Position numbers and translations under genes: made by a program. A stretch of 64,000 nt of DNA from CAWGYT01 sp963826795. Lineage in GTDB: Bacteria; Planctomycetota; Planctomycetia; Pirellulales; Pirellulaceae. The stretch covers positions 1 through 64,000 of the forward strand of contig CAWGYT010000018.1 in NCBI GenBank assembly GCA_963826795.1. The letters run 5' to 3'. Under the pieces are notes generated by a model, which saw nothing but the letters and a program-made list of their open reading frames with translations, ran no database searches and was not told where the DNA came from. Positions within the stretch are counted from its first letter, which is position 1, and every line of letters begins with the position of its first letter. Shown here piece by piece: positions 17,759 to 27,327 of this stretch.

Positions 17759-18777
17759 TCCAGCAGCTAGGTGCCAGCCGAACGCGTCCTTTCGAACCGG
17801 GCTCACGGGACGTCGCAGTCGACCATCTGCCGTGGATGGACACGGTGCGCGTGCTGGCGGCGCTCGCGGTGGTTTGGATCCATACGCCGCAGTCACCCGA
17901 GTTGCAACGGAGCGTGGCGCTGGGCCGTTTCGCGGTTCCTTTTTTCGTCGGGGCGTCCGTGTTGCTGATCCTGCGCCGCGTGCGTCGGGATCCGCGCCGG
18001 CCCTGGTCGGAGTTCGCAATCCAGCGTCTGCGCCGCATCGGTCTGCCGTTCGTCGCCTGGTCGCTGCTCTACCTCGCGCTGAAGCTCGTGAAAAAATGGG
18101 CCGCTCCCCAGCAACCCAATGACTTCCCAGGCTGGGAGGCGACGCTGCTGGGCACGGCCTATCACCTTTGGTTTCTCCCGTTCTTACTGGTCGTCAGCCT
18201 CGCGGTTTTCGGGGTTGGACAGGTCGTCTACCGCCGGAGTTGGACCGCTCCGGCCATTGGCTTGAGCCTCCTGCTCGGGCTCGGCATCGCCCAAGTTGCG
18301 CCCCCCGCCGTCGGACCCGCCTGGGAACCTCTGACGTTCATGTGGCTCGCGCTGCCAGGCGCCGCCTGGTCGCTGGCCTTCGCGCTGGCTTGGCTGGAGT
18401 TCCCCGCCATCGAACGTGATGCCGGTGTGCGGCGAACCATCGCCAGCGCCGTCTTGCTCGTCACGACGGCCCTGCTTTGGTGGTTGGGTCGCGACGCAAC
18501 CGTCGAGGGCCTCGCGGGTCTGGCCTGCCTGGCGCTCGCCGTGGACCTGCAACCGGCGGCCCGCGTTCCCTGGATCAACCGACTGGCTCCCTTCGCCTAC
18601 GGAATCTATCTGGCGCACCTGATGGTCCTGAAGGTCGCCGAATCGCTGCTGCAACGTCTCGACTGGCCCGCCTCACCGACTCAAGACGGCCTGCGGTACG
18701 CCGTCGCCATCTGCGGCGCTCTGGCGATCGCTTGGGGACTCCATCTTTCGCGGCACACGCGTTGGCTGCTTGGCTGA
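17755..18777 (+). CDS. Acyltransferase 3 family membrane protein
   Basis: A membrane-bound O-acyltransferase, 340 residues, about ten hydrophobic segments. The hallmark N-terminal helix is LPWMDTVRVLAALAVVWIHT with the conserved His, followed by the Arg-rich loop RRPWSEFAIQRLRRIGLPF. It likely O-acetylates the polysaccharide built by this cluster. ATG 17755 overlaps the stop of the upstream ligase gene (ATGA), so the two are translationally coupled. Confidence 0.88.
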   Translation: MIQQLGASRTRPFEPGSRDVAVDHLPWMDTVRVLAALAVVWIHTPQSPELQRSVALGRFAVPFFVGASVLLILRRVRRDPRRPWSEFAIQRLRRIGLPFVAWSLLYLALKLVKKWAAPQQPNDFPGWEATLLGTAYHLWFLPFLLVVSLAVFGVGQVVYRRSWTAPAIGLSLLLGLGIAQVAPPAVGPAWEPLTFMWLALPGAAWSLAFALAWLEFPAIERDAGVRRTIASAVLLVTTALLWWLGRDATVEGLAGLACLALAVDLQPAARVPWINRLAPFAYGIYLAHLMVLKVAESLLQRLDWPASPTQDGLRYAVAICGALAIAWGLHLSRHTRWLLG

Positions 18778-18850
18778 GCGTGACGAGTCATCGAACTGCA
18801 ATCGCGTTCCACCAAGGCTCGGCGCGATCGAGGCAGAGTTCATCCCCCGG

Positions 18851-19795
18851 CTATTCCTTGTCGACCAGCCACGCCTCCAGCTCCGCGATCTGCTTCGGCG
18901 TCAGTCGCTCATCAGGCGGCATATAGCCAAAATCGACCAGTACTCGGATCGAATGCGATTGGAGTTGATAGAGCGTTGCTCGATCGCCGGTTTCCTCGTG
19001 ACATGCCGTGCAAAAACTCAAGGTCAGCGGCTTACCCGCTTCCGGCCGAGGCGAATACGGTGGGAAATGAAAACGCGACCGCGGTTGCTCGGCGATGTAC
19101 TGGCTGAGCGCGGCGGCGAGCTTCGCGTCGAGGACCAGATCCTCGCGCACTGGATGAATGGCCAGCGGGCCGGAGGAATGGCACTTGTAGCAACTCGTCG
19201 CCTCAAACTGGACGCGTTCCGGATGAATCTGCGCGAAGTAGTCCAGCGGCGGCTCGACCGTCAAGTCTTGAACAATCGAAAAGTAACTCCACTCAGTATC
19301 TGACGCGGTTCGTTGCACCAGCAAGTAAAGCCGCACCGCCGAATTCTCGAACGCGGCGATGTGATTCAACATCGGCTGGCGAATGACGTCTTCTTGCGTG
19401 CTGATCAAGCCGACGTCGGATACGGGAATTGCTTCACCCCGGTCAAAGAGCCCTTTGGCAGTCCGCATGTAGTCCTTGACTTCGTCTTCCGTGAGGCCAC
19501 GGACATTGCGCGCGGGTGCGGCGGCAGCTTGACGACCGGTGACGTCCATTCCTTGCGAATCTTATGGGCGCCGACCGTTTCAGATTTCCGCGATGAACTT
19601 TTCACGCGTAAACCAGGATAGATCGAGCGCTGGTTCCAGTAACAGGCCCGAGTTCAGCGATCTCGCTGGCCGGATCGGCGTCGGCTCGTCCGCATCGATG
19701 GCAACCAACGACGTTGGCGGCTCGTCTGCTCGACCACCAAGGGTCAGCAGCGGAGAGAGCAAGATGGAAGCGATAATCGCCAGTGTCGTTTTCAT
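18851..19795 (-). CDS. Exported diheme cytochrome c-like protein (disrupted N-terminus)
   Basis: The 232-residue open frame 18851-19549 carries two heme c sites, CYKCH and CTACH, with PPDERLTPKQIAELEAWL near the end as in small c-type cytochromes. It lacks a signal peptide. Upstream in the same frame, 19580-19795 encodes 71 residues with an excellent signal peptide (MKTTLAIIASILLSPLLTLGG). Between them the shared frame has TGA and TAA, but a neighbouring frame is open and reads ETVGAHKIRKEWT. I infer one gene broken by two compensating indels near 19545 and 19580. Alternatively they are two separate ORFs. Function: periplasmic electron transfer, partner unknown. Confidence 0.65.
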
Positions 19796-19875
19796 TTGCG
19801 GTGCGAACCGTTCGAGGAACCGGCATTGTAATGCACGGCGATGTGCCCTGGTATGCCGGGAGGGCGGGTCGTGAA

Positions 19876-19982
19876 AAGGGGTCAGGTCCCAAAAGCCGGA
19901 ACGGCCCCTCGGGTGCTACGCACTTTTGGGACCTGACCCCTTTTCCTGACCACCCCAATTTTCCGCTGTGACACCGCTCTAG
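19876..19982. repeat. GGGGTCAGG palindrome joined to a CTAG-type MITE end
   Basis: AAAAGGGGTCAGGTCCCAAAAG at the left and its inverse CTTTTGGGACCTGACCCCTTTT at the right form a hairpin around GGAACGGCCCCTCGGGTGC. It is followed by CCGCTGTGACACCGCTCTAG, which matches the terminal sequence of the 12035 and 61499 elements. The final CTAG (19979-19982) includes the TAG stop codon of the adjacent methyltransferase gene. Confidence 0.75.
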
Positions 19983-20902
19983 GCGGCGTCCCGTCGATTG
20001 CCCGCGGCAAGGCGGTGAAAACGGACGCAACAATATTCGCCGTCTTGTTCGACCGTTTCGGCCGACAGTCCAACTCGTTGGCACAGCCGATCGATCGACC
20101 GACCCGGGAAGAAGAAGAGGTGAAAACGAGTGAACTCGTAGCAGTACTCGTAGCACGGCGTGCTGTGTGCCATCACGGAGTCGTCGTTCTTGAGCAGGCT
20201 GCGCCAGAGGTCGAATGTTTCCAGCGGATTTGTCAGATGTTCCAGGAGATTGTTCGACATGATCCCGTCGAATTTCATCTGCTTGAGCTGATCCAAGCTG
20301 CGGATGACGTGCTTGGTGGCGTTGGCGGCATAGGGCTCGAATCCGAACAGATTCCAACCGTCGGCGCGGAGCTGCGAGATGGCGGAGTTCCAGGCGCCGC
20401 CACAACCAAAGTTGAGGTAGACGCCGTCGCGGCGCGGCTTCATCGCGTGAAAGGTGCGAATCTCGTTGTGTGACGTATCGTGCTCGCTATACATCTCGTA
20501 CAGCAGTCGATACTCTTCGCCTAATTCGGCTTCCGACAGTTGAAGGACCTTGAGCGGCCCGAAGATCGTGTCACACTCGGGACATTGATAACGGACCAAA
20601 CGGCCGCCCGCGAATCGACAGTAGGATTCCAACACGCGAAAGTCCGGTGTGGGCCGGCGACTGTCGCAGATACGACAATGCAGCATCTCGGGCGCGGGCG
20701 AGCGCCGCTCAAATTGATCGACCACAAACCAGCGGCTGTGCGTGACCCAGCGGAGGTGCTGTTGGCGATTGGCCGGTGGAATCTGCCGACGAGTCGTCGT
20801 TGCGGAGACGGGCTTCACGTCCGACCCTTCGTCACGCGGCGTACCACGTTTCACGGATGCAAAGCGTTTCACGGACCGTTGAATTGCCCTCACAATACCC
20901 AT
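19979..20902 (-). CDS. SAM-dependent methyltransferase with N-terminal zinc-binding motif
   Basis: A 307-residue class I methyltransferase. Residues about 72-110 hold paired cysteines (CRICDS and YQCPECD), a small zinc ribbon common in sugar or surface-polymer methyltransferases. The SAM domain follows with YLNFGCGGAWNSA in place of the usual ExGxGxG, and IMSNNLLEHLTNP as the post-II loop. A basic N-terminus of about 50 residues precedes it; MLHCRIC (Met71) is an alternative start. The substrate is unknown; the proximity to the polysaccharide cluster is suggestive only. The TAG stop lies in the CTAG end of a repeat element. Confidence 0.75.
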   Translation of the reverse strand: MGIVRAIQRSVKRFASVKRGTPRDEGSDVKPVSATTTRRQIPPANRQQHLRWVTHSRWFVVDQFERRSPAPEMLHCRICDSRRPTPDFRVLESYCRFAGGRLVRYQCPECDTIFGPLKVLQLSEAELGEEYRLLYEMYSEHDTSHNEIRTFHAMKPRRDGVYLNFGCGGAWNSAISQLRADGWNLFGFEPYAANATKHVIRSLDQLKQMKFDGIMSNNLLEHLTNPLETFDLWRSLLKNDDSVMAHSTPCYEYCYEFTRFHLFFFPGRSIDRLCQRVGLSAETVEQDGEYCCVRFHRLAAGNRRDAA

Positions 20903-21070
20903 CCGTCAGCTCTCCGCGTCGCTTGAAATTGTCGGCCAATACCCCAACGCGAGCGGATGTTAGTCCGGTTGACGGTCGCTGTAAAGTCAGGTTTCGGGCA
21001 GGGGTTATCTCCGCAGAAGCTCGTCGCGTGCTCACCTGCCGTGTTTCCGAACGGGCGAGATTGCTTTAAC

Positions 21071-22057
21071 ATGAGTCGCTTTGCCCTCGACTCCATTCTC
21101 GGGAAGCGTTGCCCCGTGCTTTCACTCAATACAATTCATCATCTGGATTGCCTTCCAGGGCTGCGCGACCTGGACAAAGATTCGGTCGATCTGGCCTTCG
21201 CCGATCCCCCGTTCAACATCGGCTACGACTACGACGTGTACGAGGACCAGCGCGAGCACGTCGACTACCTGGCCTGGTGTCGCGAATGGATTGGCGGTGT
21301 GGTCCGCGCCCTGCGTCCGACCGGCACGTTCTGGCTGGCGATCGGCGACGAGTACGCGGCCGAGTTGAAGGTCATGATGCAGCAGGAGTTTCAGCTGACC
21401 TGCCGCAGTTGGGTCGTCTGGTACTACACGTTTGGCGTGAACTGCAAGAACAAGTTCAGCCGCTCGCACGCCCATCTGTTCCACATGGTGCAAGGACCCG
21501 AAGCAGTTCACGTTCAACGCCGACGCGATCCGCGTCCCTTCGGCACGGCAGCTGGTCTACGGCGACCGGCGGGCCAATCCGCAAGGGCGCTTGCCGGACG
21601 ACACGTGGATTCTTCGGCCGCAGGACCTGCCGACGGGATTCCAACCCGACGAGGATACGTGGTATTTTCCGCGCGTGGCCGGCACGTTCAAGGAGCGGCC
21701 GGCTGGCACGGCTGCCAGATGCCCGAGCAACTGCTGGGCCGGATCATCCGTGCGTGCTCCAACCCCGACGAACTCGTGCTCGATCCGTTCGCCGGCAGCG
21801 GCACGACGCTGGCCGTCGCCAAGAAACTGGGGCGCCGGTTCATCGGATTCGAGCTGTCGGCGAGCTACGCCGAGAGCATTCAGCAACGACTGGCCCAGAT
21901 TCGGCCCGGCGACCCGCTCGATGGCGCTCCCGAGCCGCTGGTCAGTGCCCCGAACACGGCGAGCGGTCGACGGCTTGATGCGGACAGCGGAACCCAGGGG
22001 CCACGATCGCGAAAGAAAACGGCCCGCGAGCGGCGGCTGCCGGGGATCGAGGAATAG
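21071..22057 (+). CDS. Orphan DNA methyltransferase (N4/N6, beta class; two frameshifts)
   Basis: Methylates adenine-N6 or cytosine-N4 in DNA. Motif order is beta-class: catalytic DPPF (FADPPFNIGYDY) near residue 50, then the SAM-binding LDPFAGSGTTLAVAKKLG and FIGFELS near the C-terminus. From about 21494 to 21700 the homologous sequence runs in a second frame (KDPKQFTFNADAIRVPSARQ through TWYFPRVAGTFKER) before returning to the first frame at GWHGCQMPEQLLGR. Because the shifts compensate, the annotated frame stays open but is scrambled between. No restriction endonuclease adjoins it, so it is probably an orphan or regulatory methylase. Target not predictable by eye. Confidence 0.85.
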   Translation: MSRFALDSILGKRCPVLSLNTIHHLDCLPGLRDLDKDSVDLAFADPPFNIGYDYDVYEDQREHVDYLAWCREWIGGVVRALRPTGTFWLAIGDEYAAELKVMMQQEFQLTCRSWVVWYYTFGVNCKNKFSRSHAHLFHMVQGPEAVHVQRRRDPRPFGTAAGLRRPAGQSARALAGRHVDSSAAGPADGIPTRRGYVVFSARGRHVQGAAGWHGCQMPEQLLGRIIRACSNPDELVLDPFAGSGTTLAVAKKLGRRFIGFELSASYAESIQQRLAQIRPGDPLDGAPEPLVSAPNTASGRRLDADSGTQGPRSRKKTARERRLPGIEE

Positions 22058-22120
22058 TCGCCCAGGGCAACCCGCGTCCCAGGCCAGCGGCGAGTCGACG
22101 AGAGACGAGGTACCTCAGAC

Positions 22121-22933
22121 ATGCAGTTTGCGATTTGCAATGAGACGTTTCAGGACTGGCCCTTCGATCAGGCGTTTGAGTTCGCTCGCCGTTGCGGCTA
22201 CGAGGGCATCGAATTCGCCCCGTTTACCCTGGGTGCCGATGCCGGTCAAATCAGCCAGGAAACACGGGCCAGCGTCGTCCGGCAGCTGCAAACGCACCAG
22301 CTCAAGTCGATCGGCCTCCATTGGCTGTTGGCCAAGACCGAGGGCTACTACCTCACCTCTCCCGATCCGGCGGTCCAGGCGCGAACCACGGACTATTTTC
22401 GGCAACTCGTCCAGCTTTGCCACGACCTGGGCGGTCACCTGCTGGTCCTCGGATCACCACAGCAGCGAAACCTCTTGCCGGGCGTTTCACATGCCCAAGC
22501 GATGGACCACGCCGCCGAGGTGATCGGTGGCTTCGTGCCGGACCTGGAAAAGTATCGGATTACGCTCGCCCTCGAACCTCTGGGCCCAGCCGAAGGCGAC
22601 TTCCTGCTCACCGCCCAAAGCGCGATCGAGTTGGCCCAGCAGATCAATTCACCGCAAGTGCGTCTTCACTTGGACGTGAAAGCGATGTCGAGCGAAACGC
22701 GGCCGATTCCGGAGATCATCGAGCAGTCGGCCCCCTACCTGGCCCACTTTCACGCAAATGATCCGAACAAACGCGGACCCGGCATGGGCGACGTCGACTT
22801 CGTCCCCATCCTGGACGCACTTCGACGCATCGACTACGCGGGCTGGGTCTCGGTCGAAGTCTTCGACTACGAACCCGGCCTCGAGCGACTTGCGAAAGAG
22901 AGCATCGATTATCTGCGGCGATGCTTGGGATGA
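22121..22933 (+). CDS. Sugar phosphate isomerase/epimerase (TIM barrel, AP endonuclease 2 family)
   Basis: A 270-residue xylose-isomerase-like TIM barrel. It begins MQFAICNETFQDWPF and contains the metal-ligand strands of the family: ITLALEPLG (Glu), VRLHLDVKAM (Asp), HFHANDPN (His) and VSVEVFDYEPG (Glu). This arrangement fits a divalent-metal epimerase or isomerase acting on a sugar or sugar acid; the substrate is unknown. Converges with the ferredoxin gene 4 bp away. Confidence 0.8.
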   Translation: MQFAICNETFQDWPFDQAFEFARRCGYEGIEFAPFTLGADAGQISQETRASVVRQLQTHQLKSIGLHWLLAKTEGYYLTSPDPAVQARTTDYFRQLVQLCHDLGGHLLVLGSPQQRNLLPGVSHAQAMDHAAEVIGGFVPDLEKYRITLALEPLGPAEGDFLLTAQSAIELAQQINSPQVRLHLDVKAMSSETRPIPEIIEQSAPYLAHFHANDPNKRGPGMGDVDFVPILDALRRIDYAGWVSVEVFDYEPGLERLAKESIDYLRRCLG

Positions 22934-22937
22934 GGCG

Positions 22938-23339
22938 CTAGGATGCACTCGCCTTGAGTTCGGCCAGATGCTGAGCGGTCCCGACCAGGCGATCCCAGTT
23001 TTCGACGATGTATTCGGGCGGGCCGCCGATCTGCGCGACGACCTGAGCCACTTGCTCGGTCGGCACCATCTCGATCGCGTCCCAGGGACAGACCGTCAAC
23101 TCGTAGGGGTTCGTTTTCTTCTGGGGAATGTGGACACACACTTCGCAGCCGACGCAACGTTCGATGTCGATCTCGCACCAGGACTGATTCCCCTTCACGC
23201 CCGGCGTTCCCGGCAAGGTCTTGAGCACGATGCAATCGACCGGACAGACCTCCAGGCACGACTCGCAGCCGGTGCAGTTGTCGGCATTGATCACCGCCAG
23301 TTCTTTGGGCAACTTCTTACGGGGACCCTGCTTTGCCAT
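22938..23339 (-). CDS. 4Fe-4S ferredoxin family protein
   Basis: A 133-residue soluble electron carrier. The first cluster motif is CTGCESCLEVCPVDC. The second is CVGCEVC followed, after an insertion of about 15 residues, by the fourth ligand in VCPWDA. ATG 23339 follows GAGGAAT; the upstream frame to 23462 is non-homologous. The basic N-terminus is AKQGPRKKLPKEL. The partner enzyme is not evident from neighbours. Confidence 0.85.
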   Translation of the reverse strand: MAKQGPRKKLPKELAVINADNCTGCESCLEVCPVDCIVLKTLPGTPGVKGNQSWCEIDIERCVGCEVCVHIPQKKTNPYELTVCPWDAIEMVPTEQVAQVVAQIGGPPEYIVENWDRLVGTAQHLAELKASAS

Positions 23340-23498
23340 CGCTCGTAATTCCTCTGCCCTACCTCGTTGATCGGATCTGCTTCGCTGGACCCAGCACGTC
23401 TGCCCAGGAACTCTCGACACCCGCCCGATTATACGTGTCCTTCGCCGCCCCTCCAACCGCACGTTCGGCGGGGATCCCGTGAGAGGAACGGCGGACGG

Positions 23499-24773
23499 TT
23501 AGCAGGGCGGAATTCGTTCGCCGGCAATCAAGTCATCCAGACTTTGGCGGGCACGAATCAGGTGAGCTGCCTGGTCCCGCACCAGCACTTCGGGCGCTAA
23601 GGGCTTTGAATTGTAGTTCGACGACATCACAAAACCGTAGGCACCGGCACACTCGATCACCAGGTAATCCCCCACGCTGGCCGCTGGCAGATCGCGCGTG
23701 GCGACGAAGCCTCCCTCTTCCTGCGTAAAAATATCACCGGACTCGCACAGCGGCCCGCCCACGACAACCGGCAGCAGGCCACTCATTCCCAAGTGCCCCT
23801 TCGCTGGGGCAATCGACATCGGATGGTAGGCGCCGTAGAGGATCGGCCGCGCGAGATTGTTGAAGCCGGCATCCACCAGGTAAAACAGGTTTTTCCCCAT
23901 CTGCTTGATGGCGCGGATTTCCGTCAGCAGATAGCCGCTCTCGGCCACGAGGTATCGTCCGGGCTCGATCTCCAAATGGATCGCGTGCCCAAATCGCTCG
24001 GCTAATCGATTCCGGGTGGCGTCCCAGAGCGTGAAGTGCTTGGATACATCGATCGGCTCATCGGTCGGACGATAGGGGGTCGGCAAACCACCCCCCGCGC
24101 TGATCGTGGTCACGGTTCGCCCGACACGGATCGCGATTTCCTCCAACGAGCCACACACCTGGGCTAAGTGCTCGAGGTCAGTCCCCGAGCCAATGTGCAT
24201 ATGGATTCCCGTCACGGCCAAACCGTGGCGATCGGCACGCAGCAGACAATCGTCGATCTGCTCGTGCCAGATTCCATGCTTTGACTGGTCGCCCCCCGTG
24301 TTCGTCTTCCGGCTGTGGCCATGGCCAAAACCCGGGTTGATGCGCAGCGTGATATTCCGCCCGGGCGCCCGTTGGCCCAATTGGTCGATCATGTCCGGCG
24401 AGCCGACGTTGATGTGAAGTCCCAGCTTCAGGCACATCTCCAACGACTCGCGGTCGAACAAATCCGCCGTGTAGACGATCGGCGGCGGGTCCCCCTGCGG
24501 GGCAAAGCCGGCCTTGAGCGCCCGGTGGATTTCACCGGCGCTGACCGCGTCCACCAGCACTCCGGCGCGGCGGATCTGGTCCAGAATCGCCAGATTGGAA
24601 CACGCTTTCTGGGCGTACCGAATCACGTCGAAGGCTCGCAGATCGTCAATCCGTCGCCGGATAATCGCCTCGTCGTACACATAGGTCGGCGTGCCGAACT
24701 GACGCGCCAATTCGGCGACGGGCACTCCGCCGATCTCCGTCTGAACCAGGGAATCTGAATGGATCGTGACCAT
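23499..24773 (-). CDS. lysA: Diaminopimelate decarboxylase
   Basis: Converts meso-diaminopimelate to L-lysine with PLP. The 424-residue, full-length alanine-racemase-fold protein has PLP-Lys56 in YAQKACSN, HIHIGSG-equivalent HMHIGSGTD, the Gly-rich phosphate site SAGGGLPTPY, the catalytic CESGD, and the C-terminal AYGFVMSSNYNSKP. Start ATG 24773. Likely monocistronic; no other lysine-biosynthesis gene is in view, although a lysine-degradation pair lies 29 kb away. Confidence 0.93.
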   Translation of the reverse strand: MVTIHSDSLVQTEIGGVPVAELARQFGTPTYVYDEAIIRRRIDDLRAFDVIRYAQKACSNLAILDQIRRAGVLVDAVSAGEIHRALKAGFAPQGDPPPIVYTADLFDRESLEMCLKLGLHINVGSPDMIDQLGQRAPGRNITLRINPGFGHGHSRKTNTGGDQSKHGIWHEQIDDCLLRADRHGLAVTGIHMHIGSGTDLEHLAQVCGSLEEIAIRVGRTVTTISAGGGLPTPYRPTDEPIDVSKHFTLWDATRNRLAERFGHAIHLEIEPGRYLVAESGYLLTEIRAIKQMGKNLFYLVDAGFNNLARPILYGAYHPMSIAPAKGHLGMSGLLPVVVGGPLCESGDIFTQEEGGFVATRDLPAASVGDYLVIECAGAYGFVMSSNYNSKPLAPEVLVRDQAAHLIRARQSLDDLIAGERIPPC

Positions 24774-25027
24774 GGCTGCCTGAGGGAACTTGAAAATGAG
24801 CGAGATTGTCGAGGTGGGTCGTACCGACGGCCAATGCGAAATGAGGCTCGGGACGGATCGCCGGAGCGTCAGCTGACATTCGCAATTCTAGGGGCCCGGA
24901 GCCCGCCTGCCCAGAGACCCGAGGTGATCGCGACCGCGTGGTCGCGACGGTCCCGGAACTCGAATCCCGGCGCGAATGCCGTGCTCGATGCCGGATGCAG
25001 CTCCGCCGGTTGGGGCCTGATCCCACG
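24774..25027. other. Gene-free stretch upstream of lysA
   Basis: About 250 bp between lysA and the terminator of the next gene. No ORF with coding character, no T-box or lysine riboswitch was recognised on the minus strand ahead of lysA. Confidence 0.4.
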
Positions 25028-25066
25028 AAAAACGACGGCGGGCTCGGGGAAGAGCTCGCCGTCGTT
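25028..25066 (-). terminator. Rho-independent terminator after the exported protein at 25140
   Basis: On the minus strand AACGACGGCG(A)GCTC pairs with GAGC(C)CGCCGTCGTT across a TTCCCC loop, followed by a run of T. It lies about 75 bp past the stop at 25140 and is the clearest intrinsic terminator in the window. Confidence 0.75.
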
Positions 25067-25139
25067 GTTGGGTTCAACCAAAGGGCCGTGCCGCGCGGGT
25101 CAAGTCCGAATCCAACCCTTGCTTGCGGTCGACGCGGGT

Positions 25140-26784
25140 TCAGAAACCTCCGCCGCCCTGCATGCCGACCATTTGCGCGCCCTGGCCGATCAAACGCAAG
25201 ACACCCTCTTCCAGCGTAAAACGATAGACCGCGCCGTTATCATCGATTGATGTCCGCACGCGAATGTGGTCCTTGCCGGCCTGGCGTGCCAGCATTTGCG
25301 ACAATCCGTCCACCAACGGATTCGGCTCGACCGACTTCGCGAACTCGAGGATCGGGGACAAGGCGATCTCCAGGGCAAACGGCTCGACCGACTGGCCCGC
25401 CGATTTGCTGGACGCATCGATCATCTGCTTCAGATACGACAGTCCGTCGTTCCCCATCGCGAGGTAGGCGCTCTCGTCCGCAGCTCCCACGGCGATCTGC
25501 AGGGTCTCGCCGAAGACCTTACGGATATACTCCTCGCCTGGGATCGGCAACTCCATTGTGTGAAATCGGACCCCCGCGTGCTGATCCGCATTGAACTTGA
25601 CATTGGCGAACGAAAAGTCCGACTCGGTTTTTGACATGGCGACCAATTGTTTGACGGCGGCTTCGACTTCGGAGCCACTCGCCACATGACCGGCCGACAG
25701 CAACGTCATCGATTTCGGCTTGAGAACCAGCGAGGCACAAGCGTCGAATTGGCCTGTCTTGACGGTGTTTCGCGCGATGTCGAAGAATGTTTCGACCAGC
25801 TGGCGGGCCGCGGTGCGCGTCGCGTCGTCCAGGTTCTCGTCCCCTTCGATCTGCTTGAGCGTTTGCTGCTTCAGCCGCTCGACGCTGACCACCGCTTCCT
25901 CGATTTGCGCGGGCAGCATGATGCTGGCGGCATTGGCCTTGATGGCGGCATCGGGGACGAGGAAGCCTGCATAGTTGGTCTTGACGTCGCGAGCCGCGGC
26001 CAGCTGCTTTGCCATCTTCGTCCCCGGCAGGGCGGTGACGGCCACATCGAACGAAGTCTGCCGCTGGGTACCGTCGATCTGCCAGCCCACGGTCAGAGAC
26101 TCGGTCTCTTCGATGAGTTGCGTAAGTTGAGCAATCTGGAGCTCCGCGGTTTCGCGGGGGGCGTCGCCGCCTTGGGCCTCGAGCCCACGTTCAAGGCCTT
26201 CGCGCGAGCTGGCCAATGGCCGCTTCCTTGAAGGGGGCGGGAATGTTCTTCACGAACGCCCGGATGGCGACGTCGTAGTTCTTCTCCATCCCGTCCAGCA
26301 AGCTGGCTGGGTTGGCGGGCAACTCCTGCAGCGCCTCGGGACTCTGCGCAAAAAACGCCCAGCCCGCCTGCTCCTTGGCATAGATCGGCTGCGGCCCCTG
26401 CAATTCCAGGACGCCGTTGCCGGCATCGACCGGCTTGCCCAACTGCTGCTCTAACTGAGCCAGCACGGCGCGAAAATCCTTCACGGGCACGAATGCCAGC
26501 GGCATGAATTCCGTGCCTTCCACGGACAACACCATGCCAATCGGGCGTTGGCCGTCGATTCCGCCCAGATAGGCCTTGATTTGCGGCAGGAAGAATTGAC
26601 CAATCGCCTGGGTCCCGGTGGCCTCCAGCAGGTATTGGACGTCGGCGAATAACTTATCCGACGGCTTGATCGAAAGCAGGGCGACCTTTTCGGCCGCCTG
26701 CACTGAGTTACTGATCGCAGCCGCGACCAGCGCCAGCGCGAGCAAGGAACGTCGAACGAAAACGGAATGACGGAAAAACCCCAC
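25140..26784 (-). CDS. Exported protein of unknown function (frameshifted)
   Basis: The N-terminal part (stop at 26191) begins best at GTG 26784, preceded by GGAG, and has a signal peptide (RRSLLALALVAAAISNSVQAAEK). The C-terminal part (25140-26216) continues after a shift at about 26190-26216, giving roughly 545 residues in total. Both parts repeat a similar layout: VALLSIKPSDKL...VEGTEFMPLAFVPVKDF in the first half and MTLLSAGHVASGSEVEAAVKQL in the second, with many Gln/Leu-rich helices. No known domain is recognised; such proteins are frequent in planctomycete secretomes. A strong terminator follows. Confidence 0.7.
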
Positions 26785-27327
26785 GATGGTTGGCTCCTTC
26801 AATTGCGATGCAGAGACATTGCAGACGATAAACGATTCACGCTCGAATTGACGTCCGAGCGGCAGATCAAGCAACGTTGGTTCGACGCCCCGTCGGCGGT
26901 CCATCTGCCTTCCAGGAGTCGCTCGGGAAGGCGCGCCCCACGCCGAATGCGAGTTGCACAGGCCTCCCGAGCGGGTCGAATCTGGAGAATTGTACCTTCG
27001 GTTTCCTCGCCCGGTTTCAAGAAAGCCGACTCCGAATCGGATCTCGCGAGCGAGCGTTCTCACGCGACGACTCGCCCCTTTCCAGGCCCCTCATCGGACC
27101 ACGGCCAGCGGACCGTCCCCAGGGGACGACTGGCATTGGAATACGGACGAAGGCCGACCCAACACCGCTGATTCGGAATCCGATCGGCGTGGGCGGCGCC
27201 GTCTTCGTCGCACGCGATCCGTTTCCCCCGACGGCCCGTTTCCGCGAGCGACTTGTCCTGCGCGAGGGCCTTGTCCTGCAGCGAGGGCCTTGTCCTCAGC
27301 GAGGGCCATGTCCTCAGCGAGGGTTGC
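26785..27327. repeat. Intergenic region with an 18-bp tandem repeat behind infA
   Basis: About 540 bp without a supported gene. Roughly five degenerate copies of an 18-bp unit, GCGAGGGCCTTGTCCTCA, cover 27243-27327 and begin at the infA stop codon. Short open frames here have no homology-like features. Confidence 0.65.

Noticed and set aside
23367..23498. Possible promoter or RNA between ferredoxin and lysA
   Set aside because: No consensus hexamers or stable hairpin stood out by eye.
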